Of a stretch of DNA of 37,046 nucleotides, positions 24,090 through 33,640 are shown piece after piece. A model generated the notes under the pieces. The model did not search any database and had not been told where the DNA came from. It worked only from the letters and a program-made list of their open reading frames with translations. Position 1 is the first letter of the stretch. Each line of letters begins with the position of its first letter. Both the position numbers and the translations under genes were made by a program. Origin of the DNA: Acidobacteriota bacterium (GTDB lineage Bacteria > Acidobacteriota > Vicinamibacteria > Vicinamibacterales > UBA8438). The DNA lies in NCBI GenBank assembly GCA_026708265.1, contig JAPOVI010000402.1, positions 1 through 37,046 of the forward strand. Reading direction: 5' to 3'.

Positions 24090-24815
24090 ATGCCAGCGCT
24101 CCGTGTGAAGCTCGTCGCGCTCGTGGCAATCGGCGTCGCCGCGAGCACGGGTATCGCCGAGGCACCGGCCCCGGAGGTCTCGGCCGAGCTGATGGGCCTG
24201 CACGCCAGGGCCGAGCTCGGGGAAGCGGACGCGCAGGTTTCCCTCGGGTTCAGATACCGGCGCGGTGAGGGTCTCCTGCAGAACGATGCGGCGGCTGCAC
24301 GGTGGTTCCGGGCAGCGGCCAATCAGGGGAACGCGACGGCGCAGTTCAACCTCGGCTTCCACTACCGCGAGGGCCGCGGGGTTCCGCAGGACGACGCGAG
24401 CGCCATCCGCTGGTATCGACGAGCCGCGGAACAGGGCGACGCCGACGCCCAGAACAACCTCGCAGGAATGTACGCCCGCGGCAACGGGGTCCGACCCAAC
24501 GGCCCGGAGGCCATGCGCTGGTGGACGCTCGCGGCCGATCAGGGACACCCGGTGGCGCAGTCCAATCTGGGGTTCATGTACGGCGAGGGCGTCGGGCTCC
24601 CCGAGCGCGGCGCGGGCACCGTTCGGCGCTATGGAGCGCAGGACTACGTGCGCTCCCACATGTGGCTGAGCCTTGCCGCGTCGTACGCCACCGGCGCCGT
24701 GCGGGATGGCGCCCTCCAGGGTCTGGCCCGGGCCGCGCAAAGGATGTCCGCGGCGCAGCTCGCCGAAGCCCGGCGTCTCGCCCGGGAGTGGCGGCTTGCA
24801 CGCCTGGCCAGGTGA
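24090..24815 (+). CDS. exported Sel1-repeat protein
   Basis: A 241-residue protein with an N-terminal signal peptide (1 to about 25). At least four Sel1-like repeats follow, each about 36 residues, for example AQFNLGFHYREGRGVPQDD, AQNNLAGMYARGNGVRPN and AQSNLGFMYGEGVGLPE. Sel1 repeats are helical pairs (TPR relatives) that scaffold protein-protein contacts. The last 40 residues are helical and basic. It is the last gene of the xox strand run, 42 bases after xoxJ-xoxG. A role in assembling or holding the oxidation complex is possible but not shown. Confidence 0.85.
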   Translation: MPALRVKLVALVAIGVAASTGIAEAPAPEVSAELMGLHARAELGEADAQVSLGFRYRRGEGLLQNDAAAARWFRAAANQGNATAQFNLGFHYREGRGVPQDDASAIRWYRRAAEQGDADAQNNLAGMYARGNGVRPNGPEAMRWWTLAADQGHPVAQSNLGFMYGEGVGLPERGAGTVRRYGAQDYVRSHMWLSLAASYATGAVRDGALQGLARAAQRMSAAQLAEARRLAREWRLARLAR

Positions 24816-24835
24816 TCTCGTGCTGACGGGAGGCG

Positions 24836-26743
24836 CTACGGCTTGCGGTTGCCGAATCCCAGGCGGTACCAGAGCGGGCACAGCGCGAGCGCCGTCACCA
24901 GCAGCCCGCCGATCCACAGGGGCCCCGACGGCAGCCAGACCGGGGGCGGGCTGCCGACCAGCCAGCTCCCGATGCCCACCAGCGCGGCGAACAGCGTGAC
25001 CGAGCAGAGCGCCACCGCGCCCAGGGCCCGTGCCAGCCGCCGGGGACCCGGGTCGTCGCGCTCGCCGAGCTCGGCCGCGATCGGACCCCAGAAGCCGACC
25101 GGCCGCACGCGCCGGTAGAAGGCGACCAGGCGCGCCCGATCCTCCGGCCCCTTGAGTCGGATCGCGGCCAGCGCCGCGAGCGTGGATGCGGTCGCGGCCA
25201 GCAACAGCCGCAACGGCTGCTGGTCGTCGCCCAGGTAGACGATGAGCAGCGGCGCGACGGCGGACGAGACGACCATGGCCGCGATCTCCGCCCACGCGTT
25301 CATCCGCCACCACAGCCACCGCAACAGCAGCACGACGCCGAGCCCGGCGCCGAAGAGCAGATTGATCTGCCAGGCCTGGTTGATGGACGTCAACTGGGTC
25401 ATGATCGCGACGGCGATCACCAGGGTCAGGACGCTCGCGGCGCGGGCCACCCAGACCAGGGCACGGCCGCTCGGCTCCCGCTTCAGCCACGCCTGGCAGA
25501 TGAACCGCTTGTAGATGTCGTTGGTCCAGTACGAGGCGCCCCAGTTCAGGTGCGTATCGACGGTCGACGCGAGCGCGGCCAGCATCCCGGTCAGCATCAG
25601 CCCCGCCACGCCGGCCGGCAGCAGCTCGGCCATGCCCCGGACGTAGGTCGCCTCGCGGTCGGCCTGCACGAGCTCGGGGGCGAGCGCCGGATCGGGCGGG
25701 AACAGCACGAGCAGCCCGATGCCGAGCGGCAGCCAGAGCAGGCTGCGCACCAGGATCTGCGCGTAGGTGAACACGACGGCGGCCGTCCGGGCGTCGCGGT
25801 CGCTCCGGCAGGCCATCGCGCGCTGGGCCAGGTAGCCGCTGCCGTCGGAGACGGAGTTGATGAGCCAGAGCAAGCCCAGCAGCGACAGCACCGAGAGCGT
25901 GACGTCCTTCCCGCGTCCCGGCGTGAACGCCAGGATCTCGTCGGGCAGGATGCCCCCCGGTCCCCCGCCGGCGAACGTCTCGTGCACCTTCGCGGTCATC
26001 GCTCCCAGTCCGCCGGCCTCCGAGACGACGAACGTCGTGAACGCGAGGGTGCCGAGGGCCATGACGGTCATCTGGCCGATGTCGGTCGCCACGACGCCCC
26101 GCAGGCCGCCGGTCGCCGAGTAGAGCGCCACGACGGCCAGGATCATGCCGAGCGACAGGAGGTTGCTGGCGGTCTTGACCCAGACCTCGGGATCGGCGAG
26201 CCCGCCGATGGTCAGCGGCACGCCCACCGTTTCGACGAGGCTCACGAACGGCTCGAAGAGCGCACCCGGCAGCCATTCGTGCCACAGCAGGAACGGCTCG
26301 GCGATCTTGGCGGCCGCGAACAGCACCCAGGCGAGGGAGACGCAGTTGATGATGGTGCCGAAGTAGAGGGCCTTGCCGCAGCGCAGCACGGCCGCCGGCG
26401 TGGCGCCGTAGCGCACCTCGGTCAGCTCGGCATCGGTGACCACGCCCGCCCGGCGCCACGCCCCGGCCAGCACGAAGCCGATGACCAGGAAGGTCACGCC
26501 GAAGATCCAGAGCTGCCACAGCCCGAAGATCCCGGCCGTGGCGACGAGCCCCGTCACCAGGAGCGGCGTGTCCGCGGCGAACTGCGTCGCCGCCATGCTG
26601 AGCCCGGCCTTCCAGCCGGGCAGGGAGCGGCCCGCGAGGAAGTACTCCTCCAGGTTCTTCGACGCCTGCCGCCGGTTCCGGAGGCCGACCGCGACGGCAT
26701 AGACGACGAAGGCGACGACGATCAGCGCGTCGACGGGGCTCAC
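24836..26743 (-). CDS. sodium:solute symporter (SSS family)
   Basis: A 635-residue inner-membrane transporter. The N-terminus MSPVDALIVVAFVVYAVAVG is the first membrane helix, then EEYFLAGRSLPGWKAGLSMAATQFAADTP is the family's sodium- and substrate-binding region. About 13 more hydrophobic segments are visible, including MAATQFAAD and TGGLRGVVATDIGQMTVM. SSS carriers take up sugars, amino acids, organic acids or vitamins with Na+. The substrate cannot be read, though it lies between PQQ dehydrogenase genes, so a carbohydrate or organic acid is plausible. The GTG start is chosen because it exactly begins the first helix; no strong ribosome binding site is seen. Confidence 0.92.
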   Translation of the reverse strand: MSPVDALIVVAFVVYAVAVGLRNRRQASKNLEEYFLAGRSLPGWKAGLSMAATQFAADTPLLVTGLVATAGIFGLWQLWIFGVTFLVIGFVLAGAWRRAGVVTDAELTEVRYGATPAAVLRCGKALYFGTIINCVSLAWVLFAAAKIAEPFLLWHEWLPGALFEPFVSLVETVGVPLTIGGLADPEVWVKTASNLLSLGMILAVVALYSATGGLRGVVATDIGQMTVMALGTLAFTTFVVSEAGGLGAMTAKVHETFAGGGPGGILPDEILAFTPGRGKDVTLSVLSLLGLLWLINSVSDGSGYLAQRAMACRSDRDARTAAVVFTYAQILVRSLLWLPLGIGLLVLFPPDPALAPELVQADREATYVRGMAELLPAGVAGLMLTGMLAALASTVDTHLNWGASYWTNDIYKRFICQAWLKREPSGRALVWVARAASVLTLVIAVAIMTQLTSINQAWQINLLFGAGLGVVLLLRWLWWRMNAWAEIAAMVVSSAVAPLLIVYLGDDQQPLRLLLAATASTLAALAAIRLKGPEDRARLVAFYRRVRPVGFWGPIAAELGERDDPGPRRLARALGAVALCSVTLFAALVGIGSWLVGSPPPVWLPSGPLWIGGLLVTALALCPLWYRLGFGNRKP

Positions 26744-26852
26744 GTGTCGACTCGCGTCAAGGCCCGACCTCGGTGGCGGAGGCGAAGCGAACCAGGCCGG
26801 CCGTGAGCATAGCGGTCTTCGGGGCCGTCATCTTCCGGAGCGTCATGCCTGA

Positions 26853-27032
26853 ATCGAGGCGCCATCATCTCACGAGGACGTCGTCAGGAAGGCGCACTCG
26901 ACGTTCGAACGCGAACGCTCGATCGAGTTCTCCGATTGCCTCATCGTCGAGTCCGCCCTCCAGGCGGGCCATGTCCCGGTCGGCACGTTCGACCGGAAGA
27001 TGGCCCGCCTGGAGGGCACAAGCAGAGTGTGA
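26853..27032 (+). pseudogene. C-terminal remnant of a VapC (PIN-domain) toxin
   Basis: An open frame after a TGA at 26850-26852 gives FERERSIEFSDCLIVESALQ and VPVGTFDRKMARLEGTS before the TGA at 27030-27032. The 'FSDCLIVESAL..G....TFDRKMARL' pattern is the C-terminal half of the PIN nuclease fold used by VapC toxins. The N-terminal half with the first catalytic acid is absent, and no antitoxin lies upstream. It is a dead remnant. Confidence 0.7.
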
Positions 27033-27039
27033 CCCGACT

Positions 27040-27500
27040 CCTAGTCACGACCACGTTCCGCTCCACGCCCCGCGGCCGCGGCGGCGGCGTTGTCGGGTAC
27101 TCGCCCGCCTGGATGCGATCGGTCCAGTCGGCGTACATCGCCAGCGCCCGGTCGCGCCCCGCCTGGGCCAGCCGCGCGTCCCTGATCGCGCCCGCCTGCC
27201 CGGACTGCACCCGGCGGTCCCAGGCCGCGAGGTGCGAGTCGAAATCGCCGAGCCCTTCGGGAATCTCCCGCGTGGCCTTGTTTCCCAGCGCATGACATCC
27301 GGTGCACCCGTCCGTGTTGACCACCGAGCGGATCCACTCGCCCTGGCTCTCGATGTTCGGCGAGATGCCGTTCCCGTCCGGCCCGGTGCCGGCGAACTCG
27401 TCCGGTCCCGGGACCTCGAGCAGAGCGAACCAGTCCTGCGCCGGGTCGTACTCCGTCGCCGCGTCGGCGTCGGGGGCCGGGACCGCCGTGACGTCGCCCG
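27040..27500 (-). pseudogene. truncated paralogue of the Vgb-like heme protein
   Basis: The minus frame reads PAQDWFALLEVPGPDEFAGT, then GPDGNGISPN, GCTGCHALGNKATREIPEG, DWTDRIQAGEYPTTPP and GVERNVVVT. This aligns segment by segment with residues about 121-240 of the protein at 6237-8465, including a heme CTGCH. It stops abruptly at GVERNVVVT, where the frame runs into the vapC remnant, and its front is lost too. The signal peptide, the regulatory-like domain and the propeller are all missing. Confidence 0.8.
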
Positions 27501-27748
27501 CCGCTCCGCTTTGCGCTCGACCTCCAAGCCGGCCCGGAGGCGGCTGTCGAGCATGATTCGCGTCCGCAAGCCAGGTCAAGCGACGGCCCCGCGGCCCCCA
27601 TCGAGCCATCGGAGCTTCCCAGGTCGACGCCCGTCATCGCGGCCGTGTGGGTGGTAGGTCGCCATGTGGGTGGTCTCGGGTGGTATAAGGACGGCACGGG
27701 CGGCCACACGGTCGGCGGCCAGCCTGACGGTAGCGAGGGGTCGCGATC
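27501..27748. other. intergenic stretch without a supported gene
   Basis: Between the broken paralogue and the next PQQ dehydrogenase no open frame has protein-like composition. Two near repeats of a GTGGGTGGT sequence (about 27648 and 27664) are the only structure seen. Confidence 0.5.
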
Positions 27749-29968
27749 ATGTCGAACACAGCTCACGTCGCCGGCGGAGAGCAGCGGCCTGCACGGAGAC
27801 ACCCCCGCGCGGCGGCCCGGATGGGGGCCGCCGGACTGATCGCGATGGCCGGCTCGACGCTCGGGTGGAGCGTCGAGCCGGGAGCCGTCACGGCGGCGCA
27901 GCCACTGGCGTCGGCGCAGCGGTCGGGAGCGGAGCCGGCGGCGGAAGACGGGGGCTTCACGGCGGAGCAGGCGGCGGCCGGGTGGTCGGTGTATGCGCGG
28001 CAGTGCGGTGAGTGCCACGGGCTGACGCTGGACGGGGCGGAAGCGCCGGCGCTGCGGGGTGTGGATTTCCTGAACGGCTGGGCCGGGCGGACGACGGACG
28101 AGCTGTTCGCCTACGTGCGGGACGGAATGCCGCCCGGGCTCGGCGGCTCGCTCGGCGATCCGGTCTACCTGAACCTGGTCGCATACCTCCTGGATGCGAA
28201 CGGCGCCCGGCCAGGCGACGCGCCGTTGACGGCCGACGCCGCGGTTCCCGTCGGCGATGCGGCGGACGTGGCCGAGGCCCGGCGCGCGGCGGAGGCGGGC
28301 GAGCGGCCCCGGCGGCGGCCGGCGCGCTTCGTCAACCGGGAAGTGCCTCACGATCTGACTCCGGTCACGGACGCGCTGCTGCAGGATCCGCCTCCGGGCG
28401 ACTGGCTGAGCTGGCGGCGGACGCGCGACAGCCACGGCTACAGTCCCCTCGATCGGGTGACACGCGACAACGTCGACCAACTGCGGCTGGCCTGGGTGCT
28501 GTCGATCCGGGACGGGAACCACCAGACGACGCCGCTCGTGCACGACGGCGTGATGTTCCTGGCCAGTCCGGGAAACGTCGTGCAGGCGATCGACGCCCTC
28601 ACCGGCGACGTCATCTGGCAGTACCGCTCGCCGCTGCCGGAGGATGCGCCGCAGCGCGCGGCGACCCGCACGCTGGCGCTCTACGGCGACAAGGTCTACC
28701 TGGCCACCCACGATGCGGCGCTCGTCGCCCTCGACGCGCGGACCGGCGCCGAGGTGTGGCGCGCCGTCAAGGCGGACTACACGCAGGGCTTCCGCCAGAA
28801 CGCCGGCCCGGTCGTCGCCAACGGCGTCGTCGTCACCGGCACCAACGGCTGCAGCCGCTACAAGGAGCAGACCTGCTTCATCACCGGCCACGACCCCGAC
28901 ACCGGCGACGAGCTGTGGCGGACGTCGACGATCGCGCTGCCGGGCGATCCCAACGATGCCTCGTGGGGCGATACGCCGCCCTACCTGCGGGCGGGCGGCG
29001 ACTCGTGGATCCCGGGCAGCTACGACGCGGACCTCGGGCTCTTCTACATCGGGACGGCGCAGGCCAAGCCGTGGGTGGCGGCGAGCCGCGGCATGACGAC
29101 GCGACAGGACGCGCTCTACACCAACTCGACGCTGGCGTTCGACCCGCGCACGGGGCAGGTGCAGTGGTACTTCCAGCATGCGCCGGGCGAGACGCTCGAT
29201 CTCGACATCGTCTACGAGCGGGTGCTGGTCGATGCCGACGGCGAGCAGTGGCTCTTCACGATCGGGAAGGACGGCATCCTCTGGAAGCTCGACCGGCGGA
29301 CCGGCGCGTTGGTCGACCTGCGCGAGACGGTCTACCAGGACATTTTCGAGTCGATCGACAGGACGACGGGCGAGCTCACCTACCGGCAGGACATCCGGGA
29401 CGCCGGCATCGGCGACCGCGTGCCGGCCTGCCCCAGTCTGCTCGGCGGCCACAACTGGCAGGCGTCGGCGTACCATCCGGGGGCGGGCGCGCTCGTCATC
29501 CCGCTCCACCAGGCCTGCATGTACCTGACCGGCCGCGAGGTGGAGTTCGTGGAGGGCGGCGGCGGAGCGGCGGGCCGGCCCGAGTACCGCGAGATGCCGG
29601 GCACGAACGGCAACGTGGGCAAGCTGGCCGCCTATGACGTCCGGACGATGGAGGAGCTCTGGAGTCGGGAGCAGCGCGCCCCGTTCCTTACGTCGACGCT
29701 CACTACGGCCGGCGGCCTCGTCTTCGCGGGCGATGCCGACCGCTACTATCGGGCGTTCGACGTCCGCACGGGGGAGCTTCTCTGGGAGATTCGCCTCGGG
29801 GCCGCGGCGCACGGCTACCCGATCGCCTACGAGGCGGCCGGCCGGCAGTTCATCGCCGTCCCGGCCTCGCTCGGAGGCGCATTCCGGAGCCTCACGGCGC
29901 AGCTCACGCCGGAGATCTTTCAGCCGGAAGCCGGGAACGCGCTGTACGTCTTCGCGTTGCCGGAGTAG
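27749..29968 (+). CDS. PQQ-dependent dehydrogenase with N-terminal cytochrome c
   Basis: A 739-residue exported quinohemoprotein. A long signal region (1 to about 57, basic then hydrophobic [13 protein letters not shown]) is followed by a cytochrome c domain with CGECH at 86-90 and M127 in DGMPPG. From about 217 an eight-bladed PQQ propeller begins ([30 protein letters not shown]). The catalytic segment [10 protein letters not shown] places D484 as the likely base and D486 two residues on. Having heme at the N-terminus, where many alcohol dehydrogenases carry it at the C-terminus, marks this group. It would oxidise an alcohol or aldehyde and pass electrons to its own heme. GAGGGG precedes the ATG. 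Confidence 0.9.
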   Translation: MSNTAHVAGGEQRPARRHPRAAARMGAAGLIAMAGSTLGWSVEPGAVTAAQPLASAQRSGAEPAAEDGGFTAEQAAAGWSVYARQCGECHGLTLDGAEAPALRGVDFLNGWAGRTTDELFAYVRDGMPPGLGGSLGDPVYLNLVAYLLDANGARPGDAPLTADAAVPVGDAADVAEARRAAEAGERPRRRPARFVNREVPHDLTPVTDALLQDPPPGDWLSWRRTRDSHGYSPLDRVTRDNVDQLRLAWVLSIRDGNHQTTPLVHDGVMFLASPGNVVQAIDALTGDVIWQYRSPLPEDAPQRAATRTLALYGDKVYLATHDAALVALDARTGAEVWRAVKADYTQGFRQNAGPVVANGVVVTGTNGCSRYKEQTCFITGHDPDTGDELWRTSTIALPGDPNDASWGDTPPYLRAGGDSWIPGSYDADLGLFYIGTAQAKPWVAASRGMTTRQDALYTNSTLAFDPRTGQVQWYFQHAPGETLDLDIVYERVLVDADGEQWLFTIGKDGILWKLDRRTGALVDLRETVYQDIFESIDRTTGELTYRQDIRDAGIGDRVPACPSLLGGHNWQASAYHPGAGALVIPLHQACMYLTGREVEFVEGGGGAAGRPEYREMPGTNGNVGKLAAYDVRTMEELWSREQRAPFLTSTLTTAGGLVFAGDADRYYRAFDVRTGELLWEIRLGAAAHGYPIAYEAAGRQFIAVPASLGGAFRSLTAQLTPEIFQPEAGNALYVFALPE

Positions 29969-29990
29969 CCCGCGCTGCAGCAGTGGCGCG

Positions 29991-30027
29991 TGCTCTGCCG
30001 TAGTGACCGGTGCTCTCCGGTAGTGAC
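29991..30027. promoter_or_regulatory. two 17-bp direct repeats before a PQQ dehydrogenase gene
   Basis: TGCTCTGCCGTAGTGAC (29991-30007) and TGCTCTCCGGTAGTGAC (30011-30027) agree at 15 of 17 positions and start 20 bases apart, which is two helical turns. Their position 75 bases before the ATG at 30103 suits binding of a regulator dimer or pair. No partner is identified. Confidence 0.55.
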
Positions 30028-30102
30028 ACGGGCTTGGCGGAGTAGCATGGCGGCCGCAGTTGGGGGGCGCATGGTCCGCCCCTCGGAGGACAGGAGCACT
30101 AC

Positions 30103-32094
30103 ATGTCGACACGGACGAATCGGCCTATCCGGGTACTTCTCGTCGCTGTCGCCACCCTGGTCGGCACCGGCGCCGCCGCCTCGGCGCAGCAGGGCGCGCG
30201 GGACGGTGAATGGCGGTACTACGGCGGCGACAGCGGCAGTACGAAGTACTCGGCACTCGATCAGATCGACCGCGACAACGTCGCGGATCTCGAGATTGCG
30301 TGGCGCTGGCGGACGGACAACTTCGGGCCGCGCCTCGACTTCAACTACCAGGCGACGCCGCTGATGGTCGGCGGGGTGCTCTACACCAGCGCGGGCTGGC
30401 GGCGCAACGTCGTGGCCATCGACGGGGCCACGGGCGAGACGCTGTGGATGTACCGCCTCGACGAGGGCGAGCGCGGCGACGTCGCGCCCGTGCGGGCCAG
30501 CTCCGGCCGGGGCGTGTCCTACTGGACGGACGGCGAGGGCGACGACCGCATCATCCACGTCACCAAGGGCTATCACCTCGTGGCCCTCGACGCCGCCACG
30601 GGCTACCCGATCCCCGGCTTCGGCGACGAGGGCGTCGTCGACCTCTACGAGGGGATCAACGAGGGGCTCGATCGCCCGTCCATCGAGGACGGCCAGATCG
30701 GCCTCAACTCCCCCGCCCTCGTCGTCGGCGACGTCGTCGTGGTGGGAGCCGCGCTGCGCGCCACCGCGCCGTCGCCGGACTTCCCGGCCGGCTTCGTCCG
30801 CGGATTCGACGTCCGCACCGGCGAGCAGTTGTGGATCTTCCACACCATCCCCCAGCCGGGCGAGTTCGGCAACGAGACGTGGGAGAACGACTCCTGGCGC
30901 TACAGCGGCAACACCGGCGTGTGGGCCCCGATGTCGGCCGACCCCGAGCTGGGCTACGTCTACCTTCCCGTCGAGACGCCGACGAACGACCTCTACGGCG
31001 GCCACCGGCCCGGCGACAACCTGTTCGCGGAGAGCCTGGTCTGTCTGGACGCCCGCACCGGCGAGCGGGTCTGGCACTTCCAGCTCATCCACCACGGCAT
31101 CTGGGATTACGACATCCCGACCCCGCCCACGCTGGTCGACATCACGGTCGACGGCCGCGAGATCAAGGCCGTGGCGCAGGTGACCAAGCAGGCGTTCACC
31201 TACGTCTTCGACCGGGTCACGGGCGAGCCGGTGTGGCCGATCGAGGAGCGTCCGGTGCCCGCCTCGACCGTGCCCGGCGAGCAGGCCGCGCCGACCCAGC
31301 CCTTCCCCACCCGGCCCGCTCCGTTCGACCGCCAGGGGGTGTCGGGTGACGACCTGCTCGACTTCACGCCGGAGCTCGCCGCGGAGGCGCGGCGCATCGC
31401 GTCGGAGTACCAGCTCGGCCCGCTCTACACCCCGCCGATCCTCGCGGGGGAGGAGGGCAGGCGCGCGCTGCTCATGCTGCCGCAGATGACGGGCGGCGCG
31501 AACTGGCAGGGCGGAGCGGTGGACGCGGAGACCGGCGTCCTCTACGTCGCCTCGGTCACCGCCCCGACCGCGGCGGGGCTCGTGAACGACCCGAACCGCT
31601 CGACCATGGACTTCGTGGGCGGCTTCGCCGGTCGGCGCGGCCGGGCGCGACAGGGGTGCAACGAGATCGGGCCGCTGGGCCTGCCCCTCATCAAGCCGCC
31701 GTGGGGACGCATCACGGCCATCGACCTGAACACCGGCGAGCACCTCTGGATGATTCCGAACGGCGACACGCCCGACTGCGTCCGCGACCATCCGGCCCTG
31801 AGCGGCGTCGACATCCCCCGCACCGGCAAGCCGGAGCGGAGCGGCATCCTCGTCACGAAGACCCTGGTCTTCGCGGGCGAAGGCGGAGGGCTCTTCGCCA
31901 CCCCCACCTGGGCGGGCGGCGAGATGTTCTACGCCTACGACAAGCAGACGGGAGAGACGGTCTGGGAGATGGAGCTCCCGAAGCGCCAGAGCGGCATCCC
32001 CATGACCTACCAGATCGACGGCAAGCAGTACATCGCGCTGGCGATCAGCGCCCGCGGCGAGCCTGCGGAGCTGGTGGCCCTGGCGCTGCCGTAG
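30103..32094 (+). CDS. PQQ-dependent dehydrogenase, glucose-dehydrogenase type
   Basis: A 663-residue exported enzyme with a signal peptide (1 to about 29, ending ASAQQ) and a PQQ propeller of the membrane-GDH-like class: EWRYYGGDSGSTKYSALDQI at the start, ATPLMVGGVLYTSAG, and the catalytic stretch HHGIWDYDIPTPPTL, in which D335 and D337 align with the GDH pattern. It lacks the five N-terminal membrane helices of E. coli Gcd and any heme, so it is a soluble or loosely bound periplasmic sugar or alcohol dehydrogenase. The acceptor is unknown. The neighbour at 27749 is related but distinct. The gene stands alone after the direct repeats at 29991. Confidence 0.9.
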   Translation: MSTRTNRPIRVLLVAVATLVGTGAAASAQQGARDGEWRYYGGDSGSTKYSALDQIDRDNVADLEIAWRWRTDNFGPRLDFNYQATPLMVGGVLYTSAGWRRNVVAIDGATGETLWMYRLDEGERGDVAPVRASSGRGVSYWTDGEGDDRIIHVTKGYHLVALDAATGYPIPGFGDEGVVDLYEGINEGLDRPSIEDGQIGLNSPALVVGDVVVVGAALRATAPSPDFPAGFVRGFDVRTGEQLWIFHTIPQPGEFGNETWENDSWRYSGNTGVWAPMSADPELGYVYLPVETPTNDLYGGHRPGDNLFAESLVCLDARTGERVWHFQLIHHGIWDYDIPTPPTLVDITVDGREIKAVAQVTKQAFTYVFDRVTGEPVWPIEERPVPASTVPGEQAAPTQPFPTRPAPFDRQGVSGDDLLDFTPELAAEARRIASEYQLGPLYTPPILAGEEGRRALLMLPQMTGGANWQGGAVDAETGVLYVASVTAPTAAGLVNDPNRSTMDFVGGFAGRRGRARQGCNEIGPLGLPLIKPPWGRITAIDLNTGEHLWMIPNGDTPDCVRDHPALSGVDIPRTGKPERSGILVTKTLVFAGEGGGLFATPTWAGGEMFYAYDKQTGETVWEMELPKRQSGIPMTYQIDGKQYIALAISARGEPAELVALALP

Positions 32095-32270
32095 CCGAAT
32101 GCCGACGTCAGAGGCGAGGGCACGGTCCCGCCGAGTACGGAGTCCGACAACGAGGGCTCCGGCCCGACTGACGCCCTGGCAGGGTCCGCTGTTCGAGTAC
32201 GCCCGCCACGAGGGCAGCTACGGCAGGCCTGCTGTCGGGAACGCGCGCCGAGGAGCGGGGCGCCTGCGAG

Positions 32271-32940
32271 GCGCCGGCTCCAGGCCGCTGACGGGTCCAT
32301 GTAGCCGCGCGTCTGGGTCAGCCCGTTCGCGATGGTGCGCTCCGGGTCTGCGTGCAGCACCTTGCATTCGACCACGAACCTGCGGTCGCGGCCGCCCTGC
32401 CGCCACACGATCAGCAGGCCAAGCGCAGGGACTTCGCCTTGACGTTGAAGGCACTGCCGCCGAGCACCAGAGCGTTCTGCGCGGTGGAGTGGATTCGGTA
32501 GTCCCGTACGTCGCGCACGCCGCACACGACGACGCTCTGCGGGAAGCGGGCGGGCCGGCCCGGGTAACCGGCGCGCAACTGCCGCAGCACGGACAGCAGG
32601 GTGTCCCCACCAGCGCGTCGATCTCGTCGAGCAGCAGCACCAGGGGCCTGGGGTCGGCCATGCACCAGCGCAGCAGAGCCTGACGCAGCGCCTGACCCGG
32701 CCCCGCCCGGTCCAGCACACCGGGCCAGATGCCCTCCAGCGTTTCGTCGCCGAGGGTCACGCTCGCCTCGAGCGCCAGCTCGGACAGGACGGCGCGCATG
32801 CCCTCCGCAACGTCCTCGCGCACGAAGTACTTCTTGTCGCGGATGAGGCCGAGCAACTCGTCGACGTTCACGCGGTCGAGGGGCGGAACGTGGTAGTGGT
32901 CCTCGGGACGGATCGGGCCCTCGGTGTTGAAGAAACGCAT
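32271..32940 (-). pseudogene. decayed AAA-ATPase/PD-(D/E)XK protein lacking Walker A
   Basis: Three frames carry parts of one protein. The first (from the ATG at 32940) reads MRFFNTEGPIRPEDHYHVPP ... LIRDKKYFV and jumps straight to REDVAEGMRAVL, so the Walker A loop expected between them is missing. It continues to the Walker B PLVLLLDEIDALVG. A frameshift near 32606 moves to GDTLLSVLRQLRAGYPGRPA ... AFNVKAKSLRLA. After a large loss the third frame gives DRRFVVECKVLHADPERTIA and LTQTRGYMDPS, the nuclease-like C-terminal end. Intact relatives (AAA-ATPase-like plus PD-(D/E)XK family) are around 500-600 residues. It cannot be functional as read. Confidence 0.8.
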
Positions 32941-32975
32941 GAGCGGCCCGCGCAGCGCGCCTCCGTCTCGGCCGC

Positions 32976-33569
32976 TCAGGGCCAGAGGTCGCCGAGAGCG
33001 AAGGTGACCGCATCGAAGGGGCGGATGCTGACTGGATCGTTGCCCTGCGCGCTCGCGTTCCGCACCCACCGCCCTTCCCGCAGCTCGAACGCCTCCAGGG
33101 TGCGGTCCGCCGGATCCACGAGCCACAGATGCCCGACCCCTTCGCGGGCGTAGATCGGCCGCTTGCCCTGCAGATCGAGCCTGCGCGTCGAGGCCGAGAG
33201 CACCTCGCACACCCAGTCCGGCGCGAGGGTGAAGTACGCCGTGCCGGGCAACTCCGCCATCCGCTCCCGCCGCCATCCCGCGAGGTCGGGGACCAGAACG
33301 TCCTCGCCGAGGTGCAGCTCCGGCTCGTCGATGGTCCACCAGCCGCCCGGGCCGCCGCGACCCCTGTCGAAGGGCCCTCCGAGGTCGACGCCCAGCCGCG
33401 AGCTGACCACGGCGTGCGGCGGGGCCGGGCGCGGCTGGGTGTACAGGATCCCGTCGACGATCTCCGCGACCCGGTGCGCCGGCGCGTCGAGCACATCCTG
33501 GTAGGTGGCCCGGCGGGTCGGCGCCGGAGCGCCAGCGTCCGTGGTCGTGCTCATGTTCGCGTCCGCCAT
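32976..33569 (-). CDS. Uma2 family (DUF820) PD-(D/E)XK protein
   Basis: A 197-residue protein. The DUF820 pattern is clear: ATYQDVLDAPAHRVAEIVDG at the start, VLVPDLAGWRRERMAELPG, WVCEVLSASTRRLDLQGKRP and YAREGVGHLWLVDPADRTLE. The nuclease-fold residues D95, E122 and K136 are all present. Uma2 proteins are abundant in cyanobacteria and some soil bacteria, often in many copies; they are predicted nucleases of unknown role. It lies 35 bases upstream of the decayed ATPase gene on the same strand, perhaps its former partner. An internal ATG (residue 6) is an alternative start. Confidence 0.9.
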   Translation of the reverse strand: MADANMSTTTDAGAPAPTRRATYQDVLDAPAHRVAEIVDGILYTQPRPAPPHAVVSSRLGVDLGGPFDRGRGGPGGWWTIDEPELHLGEDVLVPDLAGWRRERMAELPGTAYFTLAPDWVCEVLSASTRRLDLQGKRPIYAREGVGHLWLVDPADRTLEAFELREGRWVRNASAQGNDPVSIRPFDAVTFALGDLWP

Positions 33570-33640
33570 CCCCGGATTCTGTCACGAAGCTCACTCGTGT
33601 CCGGGAGCGGGCGGCCGCCGACGCCCCGTTGCGCAGCCCG

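Noticed and set aside
32099..32683. Plus-strand frame opposite the decayed ATPase
   Set aside because: It is the complement of the degraded gene with the usual Arg-rich shadow composition.
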